From Telmatactis stephensoni (Eukaryota > Cnidaria > Anthozoa > Actiniaria > Isophelliidae), in the NCBI GenBank assembly GCA_029948255.1, contig JALIZF010001508.1, forward strand, positions 62,001 to 126,000: a stretch of DNA of 64,000 nucleotides. Direction: 5' to 3'. A program made the position numbers and the translations under genes. Below the pieces are notes generated by a model. The model did no database searches. It saw only the letters and a program-made list of their open reading frames with translations, and was not told the origin of the DNA. Shown one piece after another: positions 45,190-56,000 of this stretch; position 1 is the first letter of the stretch; each line of letters starts with the position of its first letter.

Positions 45190-46703
45190 TCAATTGTTAT
45201 GAATTGTAATATTGCATATGGCACCACCACTTACATTCAAACATATTTGCCCTGAATTACTAGGAATCCCCAAAGCTTCGGGCGGCGGTTTCCCAATGTT
45301 TGCCGTTTCGGTGCTACTACAAATGCCTTCCTTCCCAGATTGAACAATATTGGAAACCTTAGCTAATTGTTTGTCAGATACCCTTTTGTAGCTCTGTAAA
45401 GACTCTGATCTGTGACCAGTGACACCCCTAATTAATTTGTCATCAACATTTTCCTGGAACAATCTAGTTGCAGCTGTTGCTCTTAAAGAATGATTTGTGA
45501 AAAAAACCATCCACCCCCGCTTCTTTCATCATTGATTGGACTACATTCTTAAGCGTATTATGACCCAAGGGGACACTACAATACCAGAACTTCTTCTGCT
45601 CATAATTTTGTAAGGGCTTTAAATAAAATGCATTATCTAATGCCTCTTTTGGGCATCTTTCTATGTAACTCTTCACAATTCGCACAATGCATTTCTCTGG
45701 ACATTGGACGTTAGCATATGCCCTACTAACTTTAGGAGTTAGCTTACGATGTTTTAAACCACCCTGGATGGTTTTAGACACACCCTCAGAATAAAGCAAA
45801 TATTCCCTTCCCTCGGAATCACAATGAAATGAAAAATTCCTTATGGACAAATTTCTATGCTCATCCCCAGCCCGCATCCCAAAATTTAGGCCTATCAAAT
45901 AAAGAGTTGTTCTCAACAAAACTTTGGGACAACTATCTCCAAGAATTTTTTTTCCCCAAAGATCATTCTCCATTTCTTCGGAAATAACTTGTGCTTGTTT
46001 TCTTTGTAAGCCTAGCTTATTGCTGGTAGATATTTTCATTTCCACGTCTAAAGCTTTTTGAAGTTTGTCAAACTGCCCTCCTACGGCGAAAAGCTGAACT
46101 TGTTTTCCCTTCATTTCAAAATACTTCTGCAAACTACTCACTATCTCATGCAATGTTTTTCCAGGATATCTTTCGCCTCCTTCCTTTCTGACTTCTGTGA
46201 TGAATTGAGAAAGAACTTCACATAGGTCTTCATCTCTTGATATATCTAATAATTCTGTGGTTTTCTCCAATATCTTTGAAACCTTTGACTGCTCATCCTG
46301 CTCATCTGCAAAGTTGCTCTTTCGTCAATTCTGCCATGACTCGTATAAACGGAAAGCCCACATTGCTTTTCTCTTGGTATTGGTTGGAATGGACTCTGAT
46401 GCTAATTCCAACAAATCTTTCTCGTCCATTTTCTTGAAACGTGTTTCATGACTACACTTCTCTTCAATCACTAACAAGCAAATGAATAAAGATAAGTACA
46501 AAAAACCCTGAAATTACGTACAAGACGTACCTCATGATGAACTCGATAATACAAGATGCAAAATAATTTAAGAACATTTTTAAATTACCTGGACTTAAAA
46601 CAGATGGATTTTCGTTTTCCAAAGCATCCAGCAATTGAGAAAGTATTGCATCCTCGTCATCATACGTCTCCATCTCCGTCGCAAGCTCAAACGAAATGCA
46701 CAT
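45190..46703 (-). pseudogene. Crypton-type (DUF3504) tyrosine recombinase, decayed
   Basis: Exon 1 46589-46703 starts at ATG 46703 (MCISFELATEMETYDDED). Exon 2 starts at 46470 in matching phase 1. Exon 2 has an in-frame TGA at 46327-46325, inside a W/Q-rich stretch, and a frameshift in a T7 run near 45510-45518. After the shift the frame carries NHSLRATAATRLF and GHRSESLQSYKRV; before it, LNFGMRAGDEHRNL. These are the catalytic R, H..R, H and Y landmarks of tyrosine recombinases of the Crypton/DUF3504 family (related to domesticated KCTD1, ZMYM and QRICH1-like proteins). With two lesions the copy is probably inactive. The ends of the element were not found. Confidence 0.8.
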
Positions 46704-47153
46704 TTGGTAACACGCCAAGCTTGATTTTATAGTCCCGTGCGACTATGGAACGTGAATATGCAAAAACTTAAAAGTTTTTATTTCTATTCAAAGGGACAAT
46801 ATCCCATTTAGTGAAATTCCAGTAAGTAATTTTGCGCTTGCAGTTCATTAAAACTTTCATACTAAGTGCAGAACTATACCTACATGCTCATTTGTTAATG
46901 ACTAAAAAGCCAATCAACAAAATAAAGGTTGTAGGCGTATTTTAAAACAAAGCTTGTTGTCTTTTGTTCAGTTATTATAGAACATTTTTCATATCACATT
47001 TCGAGCTTGTTAATAAATTTTTTCTTTTGCAAAACACTGAAAAGTTAATGACTTTTTTTTCTTCGAAAACAATGAAAGTGTGCATTAAAATGGATAATGG
47101 ACTCGCTCTTCGCTTTATTGAAAATAATGACCTCGCGCTCACTGCAAAAACGT

Positions 47154-47620
47154 TTGAGTAAATTTACTCACAAACTTGAGTAATTCGATGCATCCACAGT
47201 AACTCATTAATGTGAGTAAATTTACTCAGTTATTTGAGTAAATGCTACTCATTTCCGTGAGTAAAATTACTCACTTATGTGAGTAGAACGCGCGGTTACT
47301 CAATATTTTGAGTAAATCTACTCATTCCCGTGAGTAAAATTACTCACTTATGTGGGTAAAACTCGAGGACTACTCGATTTTATGAGTAAAAATACTCATT
47401 CGCGTGAGTAAAATTACTCACTTATGTGAGTAAAACGCGTGATTTACTCAGATATTTGAGTAAATCTACTCAATTTTTGAGTCACAGTTACTCAAGCGAA
47501 ATGCATCCACAGCTACTCAAAAACGTGAGTAAAATGTCTATTTACTCAAATATCTGAGTAAAACGTTACTCAGTTATTTGAGTAAATTTACTCAATTTAC
47601 TGAGTAGCGTTTTACTCAGA
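47154..47620. repeat. Left subterminal array of TGAGTAA/TTACTCA palindromes
   Basis: Dozens of TGAGTAAA and TTTACTCA half-sites, often joined as palindromes such as TGAGTAAAATTACTCA, with short variable spacers. Probably transposase-binding subterminal repeats. Confidence 0.8.
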
Positions 47621-47627
47621 TATGAGA

Positions 47628-47845
47628 ACAAATAACTTTATTTCTTTAGGTTCTACACCTTTTTTAGTATTTTACGCACAAGTTTTTGTCTTTTTTGAGA
47701 ACCTACTTCATTTTTGAAGCCTATCAACTCTATAAGACAATCTAGAGTTGATAAGCTTGGAAAAGGAAACTAGTCAGTCTCAAAGAAGATAAAAACTTGT
47801 GCGGAAAACACTATAAAAAGGTATAGAACTTAGAGAAATGAATAA
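47628..47845. repeat. Fold-back repeat inside the CACTG element
   Basis: Arms of roughly 85 bp: ATAACTTTATTTCT...CTTTTTTGAGA and its inverse TCTCAAAGAAG...AGAAATGAATAAC. Small non-coding hairpin. Confidence 0.6.
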
Positions 47846-47894
47846 CTACGACAATACCAGATAACCTAATACAAAACATTTGCTTGTGAAGAAA

Positions 47895-47900
47895 TTTATT
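47895..47900 (-). promoter_or_regulatory. Candidate poly(A) signal of the 52-aa gene
   Basis: AATAAA on the minus strand about 120 nt past the stop codon of the small gene. Confidence 0.35.
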
Positions 47901-48020
47901 GAATTCAAATTTATGATCGAGCTAAATGGTTGACTGTTGATTTCTCCAAGGTGGCATGAAAGTTCATATAGTGCATGATCAGTAAACAGCGATTGATGAC
48001 TGCATCAGTAGGTTGTGGCT

Positions 48021-49837
48021 TTAAATAGGTTGCGTTTCATCTGAAATAAACAATGACAATAATTAATAAATACTCAATTTATAAAAAGCGTATGTTTTTA
48101 GTAACAAACATTTCTAAATCTGTCCCTCCTTTCTCTTTTTTGTTTAAGGGCACTTGAGCTTTAAAAATTACCAACTTTTGCATAGTTGGTTATTTTTAAA
48201 GACTAGGCCTATAAATGATATTTTTTGAGCATGAGGGACTGACATTATTCAGAAAAGTTTTCCAATAAATTTTTGCAAATATCTAACTTATTTAGTATAT
48301 CTAAAATGCAAGACATAAAACTATGCTTGAATTGGGCATTGCATGCTCACTTGTAATGATTGCCAAAATATATTTTAAGTCCTTCATACCCTTCAAAGTC
48401 ATTTTAATGCTTATTTACAAATTGCTTCTAATGAGATATTTGTATATATATGATTTGCACAAATGTATAGGACAACTTTTCTGCGACTGTGCCAAGAAAT
48501 AGGTAAATTAGAGCGTTGGTTACTTGATGTCTTGCTCCACTGATTTCTATTACGGTGTCTATGTATTCTCAGGAAATCAGAAATTTCATTAAAATTAAGA
48601 CCCACTGAAATAAATGAGCGTTATTTATTTTAGTTTGGTTTAGGTTAGGTTTAGATTTTTAGTTTAGTTTTTAATGTCATTTATTTTAGTGATCCCAATT
48701 TTAAAGAAATTACCAAATTCCTTGAGATAACATAAACACCTTCAAGAAATCAATAGTGTAAGGCATCATGTAAGTAATGTTCCTATATACATATTTCTTG
48801 GTATATGAAATATCAGTTATTATCAACTCCTCATACAGATTTCTACTGCACAAAAAATAGGCCTTGTGCTTCTCAGGCTATAGCATCTTTATTTAGGCAA
48901 AAAAGAAGGAGAAACAGATAAACAAATAGCAAAAGAAAAATGCATGACTACAAATAATCAGTTTACATCCCAGAACACAAGTTAAATCATTCAACGTGTA
49001 CTAACCTTTACTTTGTAATACCACGGCCAAATGGCAATTGAGCTGCTCCGTGGACATAACAACTTCCAGGTTTCCTGAAAAATAATAGAAAAAAAAATAA
49101 TGAAATTTTATCACATATGATTGAAGCCCGATCAGAACTTATAACTGCTAAAGCAGCAAAATGAGTCCCAAATAGGTACCGTGTACACCAATAGATAATC
49201 TAGTCATTTGCTAGTGTACCGGAGAATCAAACCAAAGCGATATTGAAGTCCCTTTTATCGACAAAAGTCTCGATTTGTTACATGAAAGCATTTCGTATCA
49301 TGCTTTGACAAAGATTTCAAGAGGCGTTTGTGTGAAGAAAAACATATTCATGAAGGCTTTCTGCTCTTCTCCTCGTAAAATTTAACGAAAACTGTCCAAA
49401 TTAAAGTTGAAATTTGTTTTTAGTTGTTTTTGTTTTTGTTTTTTGTTTTGTTTTGTTTTGTTTTGTTTTGTTTTACAGAAGATATCAAGAAAGCATCAAG
49501 TACAATGAAATAAGCTTACTTGATTCATGTTTGCAAACAAAAGAAAATAATAAAACAGTTTTAAAGTTACATGATCAAGTTAGTTAAGAACTGAAAAATA
49601 TGCTATGGCTTGAAAAAAATACAAATTCATTACCCAATAAAATACAAAACTTAGATTTTGGCTGGTTTGAACATTCATAGTTTATAGCTAGAGTGCAAAT
49701 TTCTGCGAAAACGTTTTGACACTTTTTTCGTCTATTTTCATGAATTGCTGATTACTAAAGAGCTTACCTTGAAAGCTAGAAGTTAGCTCTGAAGTGCATT
49801 CTACATTAGCCAGGGTTTCCTTGGATTTACGCTCCAT
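48021..49837 (-). CDS. Small three-exon gene inside the CACTG element, 52 aa
   Basis: Exons 49768-49837 (ATG 49837, MERKSKETLANVECTSELTS), 49006-49074, 48021-48040. All junctions are AG/GT and phase 1-1, and the last exon ends in TAA. The middle exon encodes NLEVVMSTEQLNCHLAVVL. A minus-strand AATAAA lies at 47900-47895, about 120 nt past the stop. No family is recognised. The matching phases across three exons and the poly(A) signal support a real transcript, but so short a protein could be chance. A conserved inverted sequence with CCCACAATGCATTG lies just upstream (49868-49905) and could be its promoter. Confidence 0.42.
49437..49475. repeat. TTTTG microsatellite
   Basis: Seven or so TTTTG units in the first intron of the 52-aa gene. 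Confidence 0.85.
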
Positions 49838-49867
49838 TTTTTTCCTTTTTTCCGTGATTTCTCTTCA

Positions 49868-51398
49868 CCTTACATCAGAGGAGGGTCCAGTAGTATCCCA
49901 CAATGCATTGCGCGCGCGGTTTGTTTGCAAAATGGTGGTCACTTCCGATCAAAGTACATGAAGTGAAAACAGGCCCTGAAACTTTCCAATATGTGACTTT
50001 ATAGAGATAAGTTTCGTTTATATTTCTTGCTTTACTAATTATCTTGTTATTTCTCTAGTTGTTTGGGTCTTTTTGCCCCCGTTGTATAAATAAAACTAGC
50101 TATTGTGATCAGAGTGCCGCTTTCAGTTTCAAAATTACAACATGACGACCACGAGTTCAAAACCTACTGTTTATCTGAATACAGCTGGAGTTATTTTCAT
50201 TTTAACGAAGCAATTTTACAGAAAATAGGAAAAACAAAAGCGCTGTCAAAAAAGGCTCAAAAAGGCTTCACGATTTTTAGTGAAAACAAACCCGTGAAAA
50301 CGTCCAAAATATCAAGGTTACGCGAAAAGTGTTGTGGAGTTTGGCTGGTTGTCAATAGATGTTGTTTCACGGATTGTGCCATCACTCTATAAATTACACA
50401 GCATCATTTAGAAAAGACATACACATTTGTACAAAATTTATTTCAAATATTTATTCAGAAGTTCATGTAAATGCATTACATTTAAATTATTTATTTCAAT
50501 ATCAATAAGTACTTAAATGCATAACTCAAGTTCTATGTATTCTGTATTTTTTGGATATTTGCTATCAAAAGCAAAACAAATTTATCATGTTCCTAGCATT
50601 GTTTGTAGCTACCTACCTAATCGTATTTTTCGCATTTCGTTAGCTACAAAATTAGAATAGACATTGAATCTTTTCTACTGACTCGACACTAATTTCTTGT
50701 TAATAATAAGCTTAATCAACAAAAAAACAACTTTCCTTTCCGTGGCACCTCGTTTCTTCCAGGTTTTCTCGCCGGCATAAAAAGCTGTTTCTACTCATTT
50801 GAAATTATCACTGAGCAAAAAGGCAGCAAAAATAACTTAAAAAATGACAAAAAATAAGTTATAAGAAATGTTTTCATTGCATCACAAAGATAAACACTCA
50901 AAATGTGAAACCTTGCAAAGCTGGCACTCACATGGCGATGTTTTCACAAACTTCTCTATAAGCTCATTTTATACAAATTCGACAAACTTAAGAAACATTT
51001 GCAACTGCACTAACCTCCAAATCAGACGAAATGACAACACGAATTAAATTGAAATAGATCCTCCACTCTCTGGCCAGCAACAACAGGAATCAGAGCTACT
51101 CGTCTCTCAGATATTTTGTCAACAGTTATGTGAACCTGACGGCACACAAGCTCAACAAATTTTACCCCAGGCAAAGAAATTTCAAAATTTTCTTCGCTAA
51201 CACAGCGTATGTACAAGAAAGGATAATTTTTTAAAACAAAACCTTACATCCCTAAGCAAGTACTACTCGTCGAATCTCCCGCCATCACTCCTCTGCACTC
51301 TCTCAAGGCTCAAGACCAATGATGACGTCACGTTTGAATCGATAATATATCATAAAGCGCAATGCATTGTGGGATACTACTGGACCCTCCTCTCCAGG
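49868..51398. repeat. 37-bp inverted pair with CCCACAATGCATTG core
   Basis: AGAGGAGGGTCCAGTAG...CCCACAATGCATTGCGC occurs at about 49868-49905 and inverted at about 51358-51398. It could be the TIR of a 1.5-kb nested element or duplicated promoter sequence. The core resembles the ZNF143/SBS-type promoter element. Between the copies I see only short unsupported ORFs. Confidence 0.5.
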
Positions 51399-52724
51399 TG
51401 AACGGAGACTTTATTTTCAACCAATCAGAGCGCGTTCAGCATTTTTGCGAACGGCCCTCGTCCCCAGGCTACTTACTTCACGGTCGACGAGAATATTTGA
51501 ATCCGCCATTTATAGTAAATTGTTTCTCATCAAGATATGTGGTGAAAAACTATAAATTTAGTCTTCTTCCTGAGTCTAACGTGTAAGTAATTGTTGTACA
51601 AATGTTTGTAAGTTTTTTATGATAATCTTTTTATTTGGCAATGTGTACTGTACTTAATAATTCCGTTCAGTTGATAAATATAAAAGTTATTAGCAAATTC
51701 ATGCAGGTGTAGACTCGCCAAAACCCTCAAGTATACTACCATATGGAAAAAACTCATTTTCAAAATCATAGCCCTTATTTATTGTGCTATTAAGCACGAT
51801 ATTCTGTTTGTAAACCGATTTCCTTTGGGAGACTCGCACTATCAACACGCTCGCCTCGGTCAACTCTCAAAATCACGTATTGTTTGATAAGAAAGATAGC
51901 AGCCAAAACACTGAGCGTTAAAATGACGATACCAACAGCTTATTTGCATATTTTAGGCTAAATCTTTCTTAAATGCATAAACATATATTCGCTCATTAAC
52001 TTTAGGAGTGAAATATATTCGCAGAATGATAAGTTCTTGCTCCTTCAACATATCGTGACGGTATTGCGTGACACAGTTTTGATCGCTGATAAAACGATGG
52101 CAAATATTAAGCGACAGGAACAGTCAAAAATTAAAGGGAGACTTCTTTCAAACTCTTTTGCTAATTTATGTGATTAAAAGCTTTCAGAAATAATTTTTCT
52201 GATATTTTGCTTGTTCATCAAGGGTCCTGGGAACCAGGGCCGGTCATTTTGTCCAATAATGCTTTGCACGCCGTGTTCACCGTTCACCTGGCTGACCTTA
52301 CATCTTGACACCTTGAAGGACTTGAAGACCGTGAACCAGAAAATGATGACGTGTATAGATCAACACGCGCGCGTTTTTGACCTTGAAAGACCTTCAGGAT
52401 TCCCGCCAAAAGTTATGAACGATCACAATCGTTGTAGTTCATCTATGACTGGCCAAGATCAAGCTTCATTTGAATTATTTTACTCTCTGTTTCCTAAAAA
52501 TACGTGTGTGCTATTTTTTCTACTTGTGCATTGCAGCAATCTTTCATTTTTCAGTATTTCGTTGTAACCCATCCACCCTCCCTCGGGATTTTTGTTGTTA
52601 CGTGTTATGATGAACCACGCACACTGAAAATATCTATAAATATTTTAATAGGTATAGAATGAGAGATCGCATGTTATATTTGTAACCAAACCAGCTTTTT
52701 GAAGACATTAATGATGTTACTCGG

Positions 52725-53020
52725 TGGACGATTACTCAGTTTTGTGAGTAAAAATTTACTCAGTTTTTTGAGTAAAATCGACCCGCCGCGTACGTCAAAT
52801 ATCTGAGTACATTTTTACTCAGGTTTTTGAGTTCCATTTACTCAAATTTTTGAGTAAAAATCGAGTCGTACTCACGTTTGTGAGTAAAATTACTCAGATA
52901 TGTGAGTAAGAATTTTACTCAGCTATGTGAGTAATTTTACTCAAAATCAGAGTAATTTTACTCAGACACCGAGTAAAGGAATATCGAATTACTCAAGTTT
53001 GTGAGTAAATTTACTCAAGC
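52725..53020. repeat. Right subterminal array of TGAGTAA/TTACTCA palindromes
   Basis: Same half-sites as the left array, at the other end of the CACTG element and in mirror layout. Confidence 0.8.
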
Positions 53021-53737
53021 GTTTTTGCAGTGCTCAGAGCTCGTCCATTATCCTATACAAAACCATATGATTTCTTACACTAATTATCAAGTCATTTCTC
53101 AAATGTGAATTGAGAATAAGCTTTTAGCATTGAAGAATTCCTGTGGACTATAAACGTATACCTACAAAACTATAAAGCTATAATCAGATGGTTTGAGACA
53201 ATGTAGTTGCCTTGCAATTTCCTTAATTTTTTTTTGAAAAAATTGAATTGATTGAATTGCCAGAAAAATTACCAAATCAACGCAAGTTCTCACTTGCAAC
53301 TTTTTTGTCTCGTTTGAGCAACGCTTCACCCAAGTCAGTGCAAATTTTTAAATACCCTCTCAACAAAAATCAGCTAGCAAAATGAAATGGAGAAAAATGC
53401 GGCTTTTTTTAAAGTGGGACGACGATGAAATTAGCGACCTTATTATTTTTATATTTGTTGACATCCTTATAGCATTCATATTAATATATCAAAGCGATTT
53501 TGTCGTACGATAAAAAGAACATCCCCAAAAGGAGCTATTTTCCTCTGCTTTTATCGGCCGCCCAGTTATTCAAAGGAGCACTTCGATGAAAATTTATAAC
53601 GAATGAAAATGACTTGAAACTCAGTCACACCGATAATTATGGCCCCAACTATCACCATAAAGCAACATTTTCTTCTTATTTAGAGGAGACGGATAGAAAT
53701 TGTTAAGTATTTTAGCAACTAAATTTTGAGTAACTGA

Positions 53738-53885
53738 CGTCGACCTCAAGTTTATCAGTTACTCAAAGTTATCGACGTAAAATATGGTCGCTTTACTTAA
53801 CTTTACTTTACTTATCAGTTACTCAAATTACTGTCACGAGTTATCGACGTCAAATATTGTCCCTTCACTTTACTTTACTTAATAG
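53738..53885. repeat. Dispersed repeat with CTTTA microsatellite, copy 2 (duplicated)
   Basis: GTCGACCTCAAGTTTATCAG and ATGGTCGCTTTACTTAAC, followed by a second, diverged copy of the unit (TTATCAGTTACTC ... TTCACTTTACTTTAC). Confidence 0.65.
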
Positions 53886-54959
53886 TACTTATTAAATGTC
53901 TGCGTTTTATTAGAGATACCGCTTCTACAACTACCATTGCTGAGCTGAAAGGGTTTTGCAGTCCTATTTCTAGTTGTCTCTGATTGACAATGTCTATCAT
54001 TCCTTTTTTGAGCCATCTGGATAACTTGGACATAGTAGGAGAGTATCGTCAGAGTTTCGAAGGGAAATTGGTGATCAACTAGTACAAGGGAGAACTAAGA
54101 CAATAGCTATATACGAAATGAACTGATGCAAAAGTGAAGGGCTATCCCACTCTACAAATTAAAAGGATCTAAGAAATATATGATGACTAAGGAGAAATAG
54201 GCAAGGTATATACATAACAGGCATAGCAGCCTGAAACACCTTTGGTAAACAAAGAGGTGTGGCTTACCTTGGCTCGGTAATCGGAATAAATCTTATCCTT
54301 GTAACTTGAGGTTTGTTTTAGCCTAATGCATTTGCTAGTAAATATCTATTATAAGGAATAACCTGTTCCATCGAACTTGATATGTAGAGTAAATATTTAA
54401 TGTTTACCTATCCATTTGGGCTTTAAGTTCAAATAGATAAATTAGGTAATTGGCAGATATGTCAAATGTTAGAATCAAATTCGTCTTTTGTTACATAGTA
54501 ATCCATGAGTGGTATCTTCATTTCCATTCCTCTGGATTGTCAATTGCTTGGCAGGTGTTTTTTGCGTAATTAACTAGTGTCAACAAGTTAATCTTTATGA
54601 TTGTTGCTTAGTGCTTTAATGACTTGAAGTCTTACCGCGATTGAAACAGTTCACAGAGTTCAAGCAAAACAATTATTGTGACTTGGCTTTCTATTTTGGT
54701 GAGTTCCCTTTTTTCAATAATTGTTGTTCATTTTGAATTTTCAATTCATTTCCTCATATAAAAAGAGGGACAAAGAAAAACTCTTATTGGCCATCCAGCA
54801 GGGTATTTTCTTGCACGGTCAGCACCAGATCGCTTAACACTTTGGGTATACGATTTCTAGTGATGTATGGCAAGTGAAATATAAAAATAATTCAATCCCG
54901 GAATGACGATCATCCCTGATCTATAGTATATATATAGACTAGACGTGGAGGTCTTAAAT

Positions 54960-55225
54960 TATTTTAGGCCGCCTATCCCGGGTCCTTGAGTCCCCGATTT
55001 TACTGCGACTTAATGCAATTTAAGGCGTTATAAGGCGTTTTTAGAAAATGTAGAGATATTTGTGTACTTTTCAAGGCATTTTACGGCGTTTTAAGGCGTT
55101 TTAAGGCAACTTATAAAAATAGTTTAATTACTGAAGTTAAAGACTACTTTGGGCTACCCCAGTGAGTATTTTAAGGCGTTTTACGGCGTTTTAAGGCAAC
55201 TTATGGTCCTGGAGTGGGCCTTTTT
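54960..55225. repeat. Degenerate AAGGCGTTTT repeat region
   Basis: Repeated TTTTAAGGCGTTTTAAGGC words and inverted ends AGGCCGCCTATCCCGGGTCC / GGTCCTGGAGTGGGCC, similar in style to the MITE at 27430. Confidence 0.5.
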
Positions 55226-55684
55226 AATGATTTTTTTTTCTGATACCAGTTTGAATTAAAGCTGATAATACCAACAATATTGGAGAAGGACGGGATTTTT
55301 TCATTGGCACATTTGACATACGTTGATGATATTTGTATTTTTGAAGCATGAGAAGCAGCGAGTGGGCACGCCGTGTGATAAACTCCAGTTTTGGCGCGAG
55401 TGGTTTCTCTCGTTTTTTCCTCGTTGATTTTCTATCTATATGAAGCTTCGCTATAATCTAGAAATGTGCAGTGCGAAAAGGTAAAAATTTGAGCGTTTTT
55501 CTATGAAATTGGGTATAGATTTTGACCATTTTTGTTTGAATCTAGTCTGGAATATTGGTTATATTTATTTTATTGAGAAGCTAATGACTTTCAGTTGGAT
55601 TCGGATACTTAACTGTTCGCCTTGGCGTATTAATAGCAATCACCGGCCTTTTTAGGTCACCTTCAGTTTATACTCGCCTAAGTA

Positions 55685-56000
55685 ATTTATAAAATAACTC
55701 TTATATAACGCGCACTCTGATTGGCTGAAAACCCGTGTTTGATGAGAGTATCAAACACGCTCACGTCGATTTGTTTTTTCGCCGGTGTTTTCTTTCTCCT
55801 GTTTTCGTCTATTTGCGTGTTAGTTATTTTATAAAAAAAAAAGGTTTACCGTGTCCGATAGCCTGAACAAAACACTTGTGATGTTGGGAGAACACGAGAG
55901 AGCTGTGAAAGCACTACACTACGCTCTCTCGTGTTCTCCCAACATCACGCGTGTTTTGATCAGGCTATCAAACGCGGGAAACCGTTTTTTATTCCTTAAG
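55685..56000. mobile_element. CCAAT-hairpin element E
   Basis: ATAAAATAACTCTTATATAA, CTCTGATTGGCTG, then hairpin 55857-55969 (GATGTTGGGAGAACACGAGA and its inverse). Non-coding although the hairpin keeps an open frame. Confidence 0.65.

Larger units (their letters stand above)
47140..53032. mobile_element. CACTG-ended DNA transposon, 5.9 kb
   Basis: Terminal inverted repeats of about 50 bp begin CACTGCAAAAACG and run into TTGAGTAAATTTACTCAC; the two ends differ at one base. Flanks share CT (2 bp). Inside each end lies an array of TGAGTAA/TTACTCA palindromes. CACTG/CACTA ends with a very short duplication and subterminal repeats fit the EnSpm/CACTA or Chapaev group. No transposase was recognised inside, so it may be non-autonomous or carry captured sequence. 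Confidence 0.72.
53035..55680. other. Intergenic spacer
   Basis: Apart from the repeats listed (53738-53885, 54960-55225) I see no supported gene. Confidence 0.5.

Noticed and set aside
47154..47620. CRISPR-like appearance of the TGAGTAA/TTACTCA array
   Set aside because: Eukaryotic context, no constant repeat length or unique spacers, and a mirror array at the other end; it is a transposon subterminal array.
50105..50392. 95-aa open frame within the CACTG element
   Set aside because: No recognised motif and no splice or poly(A) context; likely chance.
51022..51216. 64-aa minus-strand frame with a protein-like composition (VKFVELVCRQVHITVDKI)
   Set aside because: It could be a transposon exon, but its stop precedes the only nearby donor and I found no matching exon.
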